Source: an uncultured Burkholderiales bacterium
Lineage (GTDB): Bacteria > Pseudomonadota > Gammaproteobacteria > Burkholderiales > Burkholderiaceae_C
Assembly (NCBI GenBank): GCA_903916355.1
Contig: CAIWWN010000003.1
Coordinates: 1-52,684 of the forward strand
Direction: 5' to 3'
DNA length: 52,684 bases
Below the pieces are notes generated by a model. The model did no database searches. It was not told the DNA's origin and saw nothing but the letters and a program-made list of their open reading frames with translations. Below, one piece after another: positions 31,843 to 40,819 of the stretch. The position numbers were made by a program, and so were the translations under genes. The first letter of the stretch is position 1, and each line of letters opens with the position of its first letter.

Positions 31843-33729
31843 TTATGCTTTGTCAGTGGTGGCCACGGCCGAGGACTCAGGGCGCCACACCGTACCTATG
31901 CGCACCGACTGCAATTTCTTTTGGCGGCCATACCAGAGGTTGACCAAGCCGCGCGAGAAGAACACGGCAGAGAACATGCTGGTCAAAATGCCGATGCAAT
32001 GCACTACGGCAAAACCGCGCACAGGGCCAGAGCCAAAGGCCAGCAAGGCCACGCCGGCGATCAAGGTGGTGATGTTGGAGTCCAAAATGGTCGCCCACGC
32101 GCGGTCGTAACCCGCATGGATGGCCGCTTGCGGGCTGATGCCACTGCGTAACTCTTCGCGCACGCGCTCGTTGATCAGCACGTTCGAGTCAATCGCCATG
32201 CCCAGTGCCAACGCCATCGCCGCCATACCGGGCAAAGTCAAGGTGGCTTGCAACATGGACAGCACGGCCACCAGCAGCAGCAAGTTCACCGCCAAGGCAA
32301 TGCCCGACACCAAGCCAAACACCATGTAGTAAACGCACATGAAAGCCACGATCACCAAGAAACCCCAGGTCACGCTGTGAAAGCCCTTGGCAATGTTCTC
32401 GGCGCCCAAGCTGGGGCCAATGGTGCGTTCTTCGATGATTTCCATCGGCGCGGCCAGCGAGCCGGCGCGCAGCAACAAGGCCGTGTCGTTGGCTTCCTGC
32501 GAGCTCATGCGGCCCGAGATTTGCACACGCCCGCCACCGATCTCAGACCGGATCACCGGTGCGGTCACGACTTCGCCCTTGCCTTTTTCAAACAGCAAAA
32601 TGGCCATGCGCTTGCCCACGTTTTCGCGGGTCACGTCTTTGAAAATGCGTGCGCCTTTGGCGTCCAGCGACAGGTTGACCACCGGCTCTTGGGTCTGGCT
32701 GTCAAAGCCAGGCTGCGCATCGGTCAGGTTGTCGCCGGTCAAGATGACTTGTTTCTTCACCACCACCGGTTGACCGGTGCGCTCCAAATAACGCTCAGCG
32801 CCAAACGGCACGGGACCCGAGCCCACCTCCGCGGTGCGCGCTTCGGTGCTTTCGTCGACCATCCGCACTTCCAGCGTAGCGGTGCGGCCCAGAATGTCCT
32901 TGGCCTTGGCCGTGTCTTGCACGCCCGGCAACTGCACCACGATGCGGTCCAACCCTTGCTGCTGGATCACCGGCTCGGCCACGCCGAGTTCGTTGATCCG
33001 GTTGTGCAGCGTGGTGATGTTTTGCTTCAAGGCCTGCTCTTGCACCTTGCGCGCGGCTTCGGGCTTGATGGTCAACGCGAGTTTGAACTCGGTGCCTTCG
33101 GTGCTTTCCACGGTCAACAGATCGGGAAATTGGCCCGACAGCACGCCTTTGGCGGCATCCACCTGTGCGGAGTCGCGCAAGCGAATTTCAATCGATTGGC
33201 CATTGCGGCTGATGCCACCGTGGCGCACATCCTTTTCACGCAGGGTGACGCGAATGTCGCCGGCAAGCGCTTCCATTTTTTGCGTCAAGGCCGCTTTCAT
33301 GTCCACTTGCAACATGAAGTGCACGCCACCGCGCAAGTCCAGGCCCAAATACATGGGCGCGGAATGCAAAGCGGTGAGCCAGTTGGGCGAGCGCGAAATC
33401 AAATTCAACGCCACCACATAGGCCGGGTCGGCGGCGTCAGGCACCAGGGCTTTTTGAATCAGGTCCTTGGCTTTGAGCTGGGCGTCGGTGGTCTCGAAAC
33501 GCGCACGAATCGAGGTTCCTTCTAACGCAATCAAACTCGCGGGTACGCCACCCACCTTCAAAGCCTCTTCGACCTTGGACAGGGTGCTGGTGTCCACCTT
33601 GAACATGACCTTGCTCGAGGACACCTGTACGGCGGGCGCCTCACCAAAGAAATTGGGCAAGGTGTAGATCACCCCCAACAACAGCGCGATCACGATGATC
33701 GCGTACTTCCATACCGGGTAACGGTTCAT
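31843..33729 (-). CDS. secD: Protein translocase subunit SecD
   Basis: 628 residues. N-terminal helix, large periplasmic region with GLDLRGGVHFMLQVD and, at the C-terminal membrane part, ALGMAIDSNVLINERVREELR and MFSAVFFSRGLVNL. Partner of SecF. Follows yajC in the usual yajC-secD-secF order. Confidence 0.97.
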   Translation of the reverse strand: MNRYPVWKYAIIVIALLLGVIYTLPNFFGEAPAVQVSSSKVMFKVDTSTLSKVEEALKVGGVPASLIALEGTSIRARFETTDAQLKAKDLIQKALVPDAADPAYVVALNLISRSPNWLTALHSAPMYLGLDLRGGVHFMLQVDMKAALTQKMEALAGDIRVTLREKDVRHGGISRNGQSIEIRLRDSAQVDAAKGVLSGQFPDLLTVESTEGTEFKLALTIKPEAARKVQEQALKQNITTLHNRINELGVAEPVIQQQGLDRIVVQLPGVQDTAKAKDILGRTATLEVRMVDESTEARTAEVGSGPVPFGAERYLERTGQPVVVKKQVILTGDNLTDAQPGFDSQTQEPVVNLSLDAKGARIFKDVTRENVGKRMAILLFEKGKGEVVTAPVIRSEIGGGRVQISGRMSSQEANDTALLLRAGSLAAPMEIIEERTIGPSLGAENIAKGFHSVTWGFLVIVAFMCVYYMVFGLVSGIALAVNLLLLVAVLSMLQATLTLPGMAAMALALGMAIDSNVLINERVREELRSGISPQAAIHAGYDRAWATILDSNITTLIAGVALLAFGSGPVRGFAVVHCIGILTSMFSAVFFSRGLVNLWYGRQKKLQSVRIGTVWRPESSAVATTDKA

Positions 33730-33766
33730 GATGATCGCGGGGGTAAACGGTTAAAGAATCAGTGAC

Positions 33767-34102
33767 TTATTTGACGGTGCCTTTAGGCAAGACTTGCACC
33801 ACGGCTGAGCGCTGCATTTGCACTTCCACGCCATTGGCGATTTCCACGCTCAAATAACCTTCGCCCATTTTGCTGACTTTGCCCAACAAGCCGCCGGCGG
33901 TGATGATTTCGTCGCCCTTGGCCAAAGCCTCGATCATGGTTTTGTGCTCTTTTTGCTTTTTCATTTGTGGACGGATCATCACAAAGTAAAGCACGCCAAA
34001 CATCAAGAGCAAGGGCAGCATGCTCATCAAAGAGGACTGAATGTCGGTACCCGTGGCGGCGGCCACGGCAGGGGCGGTTTGTGCAAAAGCGGATGAAAAC
34101 AT
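33767..34102 (-). CDS. yajC: Preprotein translocase subunit YajC
   Basis: 111 residues from ATG 34102, supported by GGAG at the right distance. One transmembrane helix (MLPLLLMFGVLYFVMIRPQMK) followed by a cytoplasmic domain with EIITAGGLLGKV. Accessory to SecDF. First gene of the operon. Confidence 0.95.
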   Translation of the reverse strand: MFSSAFAQTAPAVAAATGTDIQSSLMSMLPLLLMFGVLYFVMIRPQMKKQKEHKTMIEALAKGDEIITAGGLLGKVSKMGEGYLSVEIANGVEVQMQRSAVVQVLPKGTVK

Positions 34103-34231
34103 CACCGAACTCCAATTAATCAAAAAAACCCCGCCACAGCCAGCCCAACGCCGCCCGAACAGGTCAGCCTGCGATTGTATGCGGGGCTATGATGTGCGCC
34201 AAAGTCCTTGCACTTTCAAGCGATTGACCGA

Positions 34232-35098
34232 ATGACTCCTGTACGTCTGCCCGTTTTGCCGATAACCGCCCTGATGGGCAGCCTGGTGTCTTTGTGCATC
34301 GGCACCTCGTTCGCCAAACACCTGTTCCCTGCCGTGGGCGCTGAAGGCACCACCACCTACCGCCTGGTGTTTGCCATGGCGATGCTGATGCTCTTTTGGC
34401 GGCCCTGGCGCAGAAGCTGGACTTGGGCCGATCTGCCGCCACTGGCGCTGTACGGCGTCAACTTGGGGGTGATGAACCTGCTGTTTTACCGGGCGCTGGA
34501 GACCATTCCTTTTGGTTTGGCGGTGGCCATCGAGTTCACCGGCCCCCTGGCAGTGGCCGTGTACACCTCACGCAAACCGCTGGATTACCTGTGGGTGCTG
34601 CTGGCCATGGCCGGACTGGGCTTGATCTTGCCCTGGCCCGGTGCCACAGACGCGTTGAACCCCTTGGGTATGGGCTTTGCCCTCGCCGCCGGCGGCTGCT
34701 GGGCTTTGTACATCGTCATTGGCCAACGGGTGGCGGGACGCTACGGCGCTTTGGCCACGCCCATGGGCATGCTGTTCGCCGCCTTGGTGGTCACGCCGGT
34801 GGGCTGGAGCGTGGCGGGGCCGGCTTTGTTCAATCCCCATTTGCTTTTGGCCGGTCTGGCCGTGGCCTTGCTGTCCAGCGCCATTCCCTACACGCTGGAG
34901 ATGTACGCCCTGCAGCATTTGCCCAAACACACGTTCAGCCTGCTGCTCAGCTTGGAGCCAGCGGTTGGCGCTTTGGCCGGTTGGCTGGTGTTGTCGGAGC
35001 CGCTCAGCGCGCAGCAACTGAGCGCCATGGGTTTGATCATGCTGGCGTCCATGGGCAGCGCTTACGCGATGCAGCGCCCCGCTCGCTCACCAACTTGA
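34232..35098 (+). CDS. EamA-family exporter (RhtA-like)
   Basis: 288 residues, ten helices in two EamA repeats. Closest in feel to RhtA (threonine/homoserine export): LYGVNLGVMNLLFYRALETIPFGLAVAIEFTGPLAVA and LSSAIPYTLEMYALQHLPKHTFSLLLSLEPA. Start at 34232 is preferred over 34208. Divergent from yajC. Confidence 0.88.
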   Translation: MTPVRLPVLPITALMGSLVSLCIGTSFAKHLFPAVGAEGTTTYRLVFAMAMLMLFWRPWRRSWTWADLPPLALYGVNLGVMNLLFYRALETIPFGLAVAIEFTGPLAVAVYTSRKPLDYLWVLLAMAGLGLILPWPGATDALNPLGMGFALAAGGCWALYIVIGQRVAGRYGALATPMGMLFAALVVTPVGWSVAGPALFNPHLLLAGLAVALLSSAIPYTLEMYALQHLPKHTFSLLLSLEPAVGALAGWLVLSEPLSAQQLSAMGLIMLASMGSAYAMQRPARSPT

Positions 35099-35131
35099 AG
35101 GCCTGGGCGGCAAAGCAAGCGCCATGCAAAA

Positions 35132-35149
35132 CGGCGCCCGAAGGCGCCG
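35132..35149 (+). terminator. Intrinsic terminator after the EamA exporter
   Basis: CGGCGCC-CGAA-GGCGCCG stem with a stable tetraloop, followed by CTTTGCGTTTC on the + strand. 33 bp past the exporter stop codon. Confidence 0.7.
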
Positions 35150-35206
35150 CTTTGCGTTTCATCCCTTCACAGGGTGAAGGGGTGAACCCGAGGGTGAACT
35201 CGAGAA

Positions 35207-35767
35207 TTAAGCCTTGGCTTTCACTTTGGTCAAAGCGGACTTCACAGCGGCTTCAGCTTGGTTGGTAGCGGCTTTGAAGCTGGATTCAGCAGTTTGAGCA
35301 GCTTGTTTAGCGGCTTTTTGTGCGTTTTCCATGGCCGTGTTGCCAGCTTCGATGGCGGACTTGATGGCGGCCACAGCAGCGTCAGAACCAGCAGGCGCGT
35401 TTTTCAGGCTGGTTTCCAGCACGGTGGTGAAAGCTTTTTGCGCTTCAGCCATTTTGCCTTCGGTGGCCTTGGCCAATTGAGCGCTGGTGCTGGTGGCGAT
35501 GTCGACCAAATGACGGCCGTAAGCAGCCGACTTTTCGTACACGGGCTGGCCCAAGCTGGCTTGAACGGCAGCCAGGTCCTGAGGTGTTTTCACAGCCAAC
35601 AGGGTTTCCAGACCGGAGAAAGACTCGCTGAAAGCGGCTTTAGAAGCGGCCATATTCAGTTCAACCACGCGCTCGAAACCGGCCATCACGGTTTTGGACA
35701 TGTCAGTGGCCGCAGCCAAGTTGGCTTTTTGAGCAGCGATCAGTTGGTCAGCATTGAAAGTAGTCAT
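35207..35767 (-). CDS. phaP: Phasin (PHB granule-associated protein)
   Basis: 186 residues from ATG 35767 (AAGGAAAA ribosome site). Phasin_2-type: amphipathic, Ala-rich helices with no Cys; ADQLIAAQKANLAAATDMSKT near the start, GQPVYEKSAAYGRHLVDIATST in the centre, and a Lys/Ala-rich helical end. Coats polyhydroxybutyrate granules and controls their size. A lone gene here. Confidence 0.93.
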   Translation of the reverse strand: MTTFNADQLIAAQKANLAAATDMSKTVMAGFERVVELNMAASKAAFSESFSGLETLLAVKTPQDLAAVQASLGQPVYEKSAAYGRHLVDIATSTSAQLAKATEGKMAEAQKAFTTVLETSLKNAPAGSDAAVAAIKSAIEAGNTAMENAQKAAKQAAQTAESSFKAATNQAEAAVKSALTKVKAKA

Positions 35768-35886
35768 GGTGTTTTCCTTAAGAGAAGTTGTTACAGTGAG
35801 TCGATTGTTGCACCGCAGCAAAGTCAAGGCAAGGGAAAACCCGGGTTTTCGGCCACTTTAGAGTGCAGACTCAAAGATCGCCAATT

Positions 35887-36246
35887 TCAAGCCTTCTTTA
35901 AAAAAGCGGCTTTGAGCATGAAGTTGCCGCCGTCCATCTTGCAATCCACCTCATGGTCACCGTCCACCAGGCGAATGCTTTTCACCTTGGTGCCTTTTTT
36001 CAATACGGTCGATGAGCCTTTGACCTTCAAGTCTTTGACCAAAATCACCGCATCACCATCGGCCAAGGGATTGCCGTTGGCATCCCGGATCACGCCATCG
36101 CCCGCAGGGGCTTCGTCATCAGTGGCTTGACCGCCTTCAGCGGGCCACTCAAAACCACAATCGGCACACACCAGGTTGTTGCCATCGGGGTAGGTGTTCT
36201 CTTGGCCGCATTGTGGGCAGGCGGTTAGGGATGCAGTAGAGGTCAT
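35887..36246 (-). CDS. yjdM: PhnA/YjdM-type zinc-ribbon protein
   Basis: 119 residues from ATG 36246. N-terminal zinc ribbon CPQCG..(15)..CADCGFEW, C-terminal SH3-like PhnA domain with GDAVILVKDLKVKGSSTVLKKGTKVKSIRLVDGDHEVDCK. Family name comes from an old link to phosphonate use; the true function is not known. Longer upstream frame to 36351 is not supported. Confidence 0.93.
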   Translation of the reverse strand: MTSTASLTACPQCGQENTYPDGNNLVCADCGFEWPAEGGQATDDEAPAGDGVIRDANGNPLADGDAVILVKDLKVKGSSTVLKKGTKVKSIRLVDGDHEVDCKMDGGNFMLKAAFLKKA

Positions 36247-36371
36247 GGGATCTTGGAAGCTGCAGCGCGAGCTGAAGCTGGGGGTATTTGAAGAAAAACT
36301 CCACCAAGCAAGTTGAGGCGAAGTTGAGTTTATTGCGCTGACGGGGATCATAAGTCAGCGCCCCCTTGAAA

Positions 36372-36569
36372 TCACTCCAGAGTACTGTCGCGCCTATCGG
36401 CCTCTGCAATGATCGCGTTCATTTCAGCCATCACCTGATCATGCGGAATGCTGGGGCGCGGATCGTCTAGGCTTGCTTGCACTTTGGCCCTGACCCACAC
36501 CACATAATGTGTTGACGGCTTCTGCGTTTCCATAAATTCTGAATCCCATCGGGAAAGGATTTCATTCAT
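36372..36569 (-). CDS. Orphan antitoxin / stability-determinant-like protein
   Basis: 65 residues from ATG 36569. VWVRAKVQASLDDPRPSIPHDQVMAEMNAIIAEAD is characteristic of the small stability-determinant antitoxins that pair with ParE/RelE-type toxins. No toxin gene follows: the 125 bp to yjdM hold no frame that reads like one. It lies 72 bp downstream of the TOTE-type helicase gene on the same strand. Confidence 0.65.
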   Translation of the reverse strand: MNEILSRWDSEFMETQKPSTHYVVWVRAKVQASLDDPRPSIPHDQVMAEMNAIIAEADRRDSTLE

Positions 36570-36641
36570 ACAAACCAGGGGACATGCTGTCATTTTAAAG
36601 TCGACCATCCGTCTGTTGGCTTAAACATACAAATCACCAGT

Positions 36642-39014
36642 TTAGCCTTTGGTGCCCAGCCGATACCCCATTGCCCGATAACCACGCTGCCGCTTATCCC
36701 ACATACGCAGCAGCGCTGGGTGGCCGGTATCGACAAAGTCGATGATGCGCACATCGGTCTTGGTCGCGTGCTCGCGGTGCAGTCGGCCTGCGTATTGCTG
36801 CAACGTCCCCTTCCACGACACCGGCATGGCCAGCACCAAGGTATCCAGCGGGGGATGATCGAACCCTTCTCCAACCAACTTGCCGGTCGCCAGCAGGACA
36901 CGCGGCGCATCAGGTGGCAACGCGCCCAGTTCCGCGATCAGTGCGGCGCGCTGCTTCTTAGCTATCCGCCCGTGCAAGACAAACAAGGATGGCACCTTGT
37001 CGCCCAAGGCAGTTTGTATGGCATCGAGATGTTCGGTGCGCTCGGTCAGCACCAGCACCTTGCGGCCCTGGCCGTAAGCGTTGATGACCTCGGCAGCAAT
37101 CGCGTCCGTTCGGGCTTGATCAATGGCAAGGTGCCGGAATACATCCTGAATCCCCGCCTCCTGCGGCAAATCTATCGGCGAGTGCAACATGCAGGGCGTG
37201 ACCGCCAGATCGTGCGGCGCACCTGTGGGCTTGGCTGCGGTGTGGCGAGTTGGCCCGCATTGCATGAAAATAATCGGCTGCTGACCATCACGGCGGATCG
37301 GTGTGGCCGTCAGCCCGAGCACGTATTTGGCTTTGGCCTGCTTCAAAATCGCATCGAACGATGCCGCGCCGACGTGATGGCATTCGTCCACGATCACGTG
37401 GCCGTAGTTTTCGACCAGCGGATTCACTTCGCCCTGGCGCGACAGCGATTGCATCACCGCAATGTCGATTTTTCCGGTTGGTTTCGCCTTGCCGCCGCCG
37501 ATGGTGCCGACCACACCCTTGCCAACGCCCAAGAATGATTGCAGGCGCTCCTGCCATTGTTTGAGCAGTTCGGTTCGATGCACCAGCACCAGCGTGTTGA
37601 CGCCACGGCGAGCAATCATCGCAGCGGCCGTCACCGTTTTGCCAAAGGCCGTCGGCGCGCACAGGACGCCCGCATCGTGATGCAGCATGGCGGCCACGGC
37701 GAACTCTTGATCTGGCCGCAAAGTACCCGCAAACTCGACGTCCAGTGGCAAGCCCACGTATCGCTCGTCGACCATCTCGCAGTCAATTGAGTTGTCACGA
37801 AGTAGCGACAGCGCGGCATCTAGGCAACCGCGCGGCAACGCAATATGGTTGGGGTGGTTTTCGGCGCAACCAATCACACGCGGTTCATCCCACACCGAAA
37901 AGCGCATCGCCTGCTTTTTGTAAAACTCGGGATTCTGGAATGCTGCCAAACGAATCAGTCGGTTGGCCAGTGACTGCGGGAGCTGAGTCTTTTCAAAATA
38001 GATCAGGTTGGCCAGCGTCACCGTAAGCGACTTCGGCATCGGTCCGACCAGCTTCTTGCTGACGGATGTGGATTTTTTCCAAGGCTCTTTCTGGTCTTCC
38101 TCGTCAATGAAAGTCACATCGAGTGGGTGAGTGCTCCCCGTCGCGCGAAGGATGGTGGGCTCGATGTCGTGCGCAGGCATTGGCACAATGGCTGCTAGGA
38201 AGGCCCACTGATCTTGGTAAGGCCGGAAGTCAGCATCCACAAATACACTGCATCCGTTCTCACGCGGATGCTTCTGCAGTGGCAGCGCGATCAGATTGCC
38301 GAAACCGCCTTTGGGCATTGAATCCTGATTGGGAAACAAGCGGTCGTAGGATTCGAGTTTGAGTTGGCGAGTACGGGCGCAGGTGTGGCTGATGATGGCC
38401 GTACCAAGTCGGCGTGCGTCCCGAGCCGACACGCTGCCGGTGAAGAAAATCCAGGCATGCGCACCATTGCCGGAACGTGATATTTCAAGAGCGACGGGCA
38501 CCCCCAGTTCGATACAGGACTGGTAAAACGCTTTGGCATCCTCGCGCCATTGCGCTTCATCGAAATCAGCGGCGAGAAAATGGCAGGTGTCGTCGGTCAG
38601 CAGCGGATAGACCCCAACGGTGCGTTTTCCAGCAAGGTGCTCGAAGATCACCTGATCCGACAAGGGAATCAGCAGACGGTTATTGCACTCGCCACACTTG
38701 ATACGCGGCTTTTCGCAAACACCGGCCAGCCACTCATTGCCACATGCAGGTGCATAGCCTGAGTTGCCGGTGGTTTTGCTTTCCCAGCGGATTGGGTAGA
38801 CATCGGTGCGGCCACGAAACAACCGACGAAACAGCGCTACCTTTTCAGCGGTGGAAAGACGCGATGGCGCTGGTTCTGGCTCCGGGACAGGCGGCGCATG
38901 TTCAGGCGGGGTCGGTTGTTGCGGCAATCTCCATTCGACTCCATGACCGTCCAGCAGCGCAATGAGGCGGGCATTCTCGCTTTGCAGAGAGGTCAACTGA
39001 TCGCGATCAATCAT
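36642..39014 (-). CDS. TOTE-type primase-helicase (AEP primase + SF2 helicase)
   Basis: 790 residues from ATG 39014. N-terminal coiled-coil/linker with a Pro-rich stretch (10-50); a possible zinc knuckle (Cys91, Cys100, Cys107, Cys110); archaeo-eukaryotic primase core with catalytic FLAADFD (Asp150, Asp152) and SRSGNGAHAWIFF (His186); then a superfamily 2 helicase: APTAFGKT (453-460), DECHH (543-547), LTATPIRRDG (568-577), VGEGFDHPPLD (714-724), QQYAGRLHRE (739-748). I know this primase-helicase pairing from the TOTE conflict systems described by the Aravind group. Its ATG overlaps the stop of the preceding gene by 8 bp. Confidence 0.85.
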   Translation of the reverse strand: MIDRDQLTSLQSENARLIALLDGHGVEWRLPQQPTPPEHAPPVPEPEPAPSRLSTAEKVALFRRLFRGRTDVYPIRWESKTTGNSGYAPACGNEWLAGVCEKPRIKCGECNNRLLIPLSDQVIFEHLAGKRTVGVYPLLTDDTCHFLAADFDEAQWREDAKAFYQSCIELGVPVALEISRSGNGAHAWIFFTGSVSARDARRLGTAIISHTCARTRQLKLESYDRLFPNQDSMPKGGFGNLIALPLQKHPRENGCSVFVDADFRPYQDQWAFLAAIVPMPAHDIEPTILRATGSTHPLDVTFIDEEDQKEPWKKSTSVSKKLVGPMPKSLTVTLANLIYFEKTQLPQSLANRLIRLAAFQNPEFYKKQAMRFSVWDEPRVIGCAENHPNHIALPRGCLDAALSLLRDNSIDCEMVDERYVGLPLDVEFAGTLRPDQEFAVAAMLHHDAGVLCAPTAFGKTVTAAAMIARRGVNTLVLVHRTELLKQWQERLQSFLGVGKGVVGTIGGGKAKPTGKIDIAVMQSLSRQGEVNPLVENYGHVIVDECHHVGAASFDAILKQAKAKYVLGLTATPIRRDGQQPIIFMQCGPTRHTAAKPTGAPHDLAVTPCMLHSPIDLPQEAGIQDVFRHLAIDQARTDAIAAEVINAYGQGRKVLVLTERTEHLDAIQTALGDKVPSLFVLHGRIAKKQRAALIAELGALPPDAPRVLLATGKLVGEGFDHPPLDTLVLAMPVSWKGTLQQYAGRLHREHATKTDVRIIDFVDTGHPALLRMWDKRQRGYRAMGYRLGTKG

Positions 39015-39552
39015 CGGCCCCGTACTCGGCAAGCAAGTCGTCCATATCGTCACCGACGCCATAGCCGAAGTTGTGACAGGTGCTGCGCACGGCATCCAAC
39101 CTGTCCCATAAGGGCTGGCGTTGCGCATCAGCCAAACTGGCGATGGTTTTTAAGGCCTGCTCGAACATCCGCACCAGCGCGTCGAAGTAGCCTTCATCCT
39201 GCAGCCCAACTTCATGACTGAACCCTGCTGCCCGTTCGCAGTAAAACACCATCAGTTCGGCCAGACCTTCCGCTTGGCCAATGGCTTTTTTGTAATCGGC
39301 GATAGGCTTTTTAGCTTTGGCAACAGAGGTGTCTTGATTCTTGAACATGTCGGGCCAAAGCCAGCGGTCGATGGTGACCTTGTACGGCTTGAGCACGTCG
39401 TCGCCAAGACTCAGGCGAGCGTGGAAGAATGCTTGGTTGTCCTTGTTGGCCGCGTAGAGGTCTTGCAGCAGTCCGAGCAAACCAGCGCGGTCGAAATCCA
39501 AGAGTTTCGTCTTGACGTTGCTCCAGCTGGGCGTGTTCGTCTTCGTGGCCAT
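39007..39552 (-). CDS. DUF6155-like helical protein
   Basis: 181 residues. Helix-rich: VKTKLLDFDRAGLLGLLQDLYAANKDNQAFFHARL resembles DUF6155; function unknown to me. Its stop overlaps the start of the primase-helicase gene and it begins 5 bp after rhuM, so it is translationally coupled to both. It could be a dedicated accessory, sensor or adaptor of the helicase. Confidence 0.6.
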   Translation of the reverse strand: MATKTNTPSWSNVKTKLLDFDRAGLLGLLQDLYAANKDNQAFFHARLSLGDDVLKPYKVTIDRWLWPDMFKNQDTSVAKAKKPIADYKKAIGQAEGLAELMVFYCERAAGFSHEVGLQDEGYFDALVRMFEQALKTIASLADAQRQPLWDRLDAVRSTCHNFGYGVGDDMDDLLAEYGADD

Positions 39553-39557
39553 AGCCG

Positions 39558-40631
39558 CTATTCCTCGGCGGCATCGGGTTGGCGGCCGGATTCAATATGC
39601 TTGATCACCCGATCAAAATCGCTCTCAAACAACCGGTCTTGCACGATGCGGTATTTTTCGAATTCACTTTCGGCGTGTGCCTTGGCAATTTCTGCCGTCA
39701 CCTTGCCTGCGTCCTGCAGCACCTCCCGGTCCCACAGTTTCAGGAAGCCGCTAAGGCGCTCCTCCCAATCCGCCATGGTCATGGGCATGCGGCGCATGGC
39801 TTGAAGTTCTGCCATGTCGAGATAGGCCGAGACAATTCGCTGCATCTGCGCCATCTCGAACTCCGACAGGTAGTTCTTGGCAATGGCAACGTCGTATTTG
39901 TGAACCTTCCCTTGGGGCGCGCCCTCCCAACTGGTCAGGCCCATGTTTTCTTGTCTGTGATCAGCCCGGTCCACAATCACTTCTGCCGCTGTCTGGCCGT
40001 GAATGGCGTAATGCAGCTTGTTCTGAACCGCCGCAAAAAAGCGCTTGGTCGCCGCAGCCGATGTGTCGTAGTCGAGCGAGGTCGCGTAGATGTCGGTGAT
40101 CTTTTGGTAGAACTTGCGCTCGGATGCGCGGATTTCCCGAACTTTTTCCAGCTGCCGCTCGAAGAATTCATCCGTTAGAACGCTGCCGCCGCTCTTCAAG
40201 CGCTCCGAATCCATGACCCAGCCTTGAATCGTGTAATCCTTGACGATCTGGTTGGCCCACTTGCGGAACTGAACGGCGCGTTCGTTTTCAATCTTGAAAC
40301 CCACGGCGATGATGGCCTGCAGGCTGTAGTGATCCACCTTGCGCTGAACTTCACGCTCGCCTTCGGTTTGAACCATTAAGTACGGCTTAACAGTTGCCTC
40401 GCGCTCCAGCTCGTTGTCGGCATAGATGCGCTTCAGATGTTGACTGATGGCTGGCACCGACACATCGTAGAGCGTGGCCATCATCTTCTGCGTGAGCCAG
40501 AGGTTTTCATCCTCGTAGCGCATTTCCACGCTGCTTTGCGCCTTGCCAGTGGCAGCCACAAAGGTCAGGTATTCGGCCGCTGAGGATCGGACGAGGGAGA
40601 CTTCGCTTTTCTTGGGGGGGCGCTTATTCAT
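39558..40631 (-). CDS. RhuM-family protein
   Basis: 357 residues. Virulence-RhuM family: YEDENLWLTQKMMATLYDVSVPAISQHLKRIYADNELE (about 39-77), KVDHYSLQAIIAVGFKIENERAVQFRKWANQIVKDYTIQGW, and a C-terminal half with a Fic/DOC-like or YhcG-associated helical domain. Thought to be DNA-binding (KilA-N/Bro-like front part). Often found on plasmids and islands near restriction or toxin genes. Its ATG overlapped the TGA of the intact DUF1016 gene (see next). Confidence 0.85.
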   Translation of the reverse strand: MNKRPPKKSEVSLVRSSAAEYLTFVAATGKAQSSVEMRYEDENLWLTQKMMATLYDVSVPAISQHLKRIYADNELEREATVKPYLMVQTEGEREVQRKVDHYSLQAIIAVGFKIENERAVQFRKWANQIVKDYTIQGWVMDSERLKSGGSVLTDEFFERQLEKVREIRASERKFYQKITDIYATSLDYDTSAAATKRFFAAVQNKLHYAIHGQTAAEVIVDRADHRQENMGLTSWEGAPQGKVHKYDVAIAKNYLSEFEMAQMQRIVSAYLDMAELQAMRRMPMTMADWEERLSGFLKLWDREVLQDAGKVTAEIAKAHAESEFEKYRIVQDRLFESDFDRVIKHIESGRQPDAAEE

Positions 40632-40724
40632 TTTGCAAAGTCCCCCAACTCGCTCTCAATCTGCTCGATACTGGGCAAACTGGTTTGCAGGGTTTCCGGC
40701 AAGGCAGGGCAAGGATGAGTTCCA

Positions 40725-40761
40725 CCGCAAAAAGTGCCGCAGCCTGTGGCACTTTTTGTGG
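40725..40761. repeat. Long palindrome in the DUF1016 remnant (copy 1)
   Basis: Two 18-base arms around a single C at 40743, 16 of 18 pairs complementary. Coding on the - strand for VPQAAALF. Same centre sequence (CAG-C-CTG) as the palindrome at 40793-40819. Confidence 0.8.
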
Positions 40762-40792
40762 GGTGGGTTGCGCCAAAGATGCGCCCGTATCT

Positions 40793-40819
40793 ATTTGTGC
40801 CACAGCCTGTGGCACAAAT
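40793..40819. repeat. Long palindrome in the DUF1016 remnant (copy 2)
   Basis: Perfect 13-bp arms (ATTTGTGCCACAG / CTGTGGCACAAAT) around a single C at 40806. Coding on the - strand for VPQAVAQI. Confidence 0.9.

Noticed and set aside
32248-33525. A 425-codon + strand open frame opposite secD
   Set aside because: Antisense shadow; secD is certain and the other frame has no recognisable motif.
36247-36641. Search for a repeat of the tRNA-Arg 3' end as the far border (att site) of the conflict island
   Set aside because: No stretch matching the tRNA 3' end (GGGTTCGATCCCCGCC and neighbours) was found here by eye.
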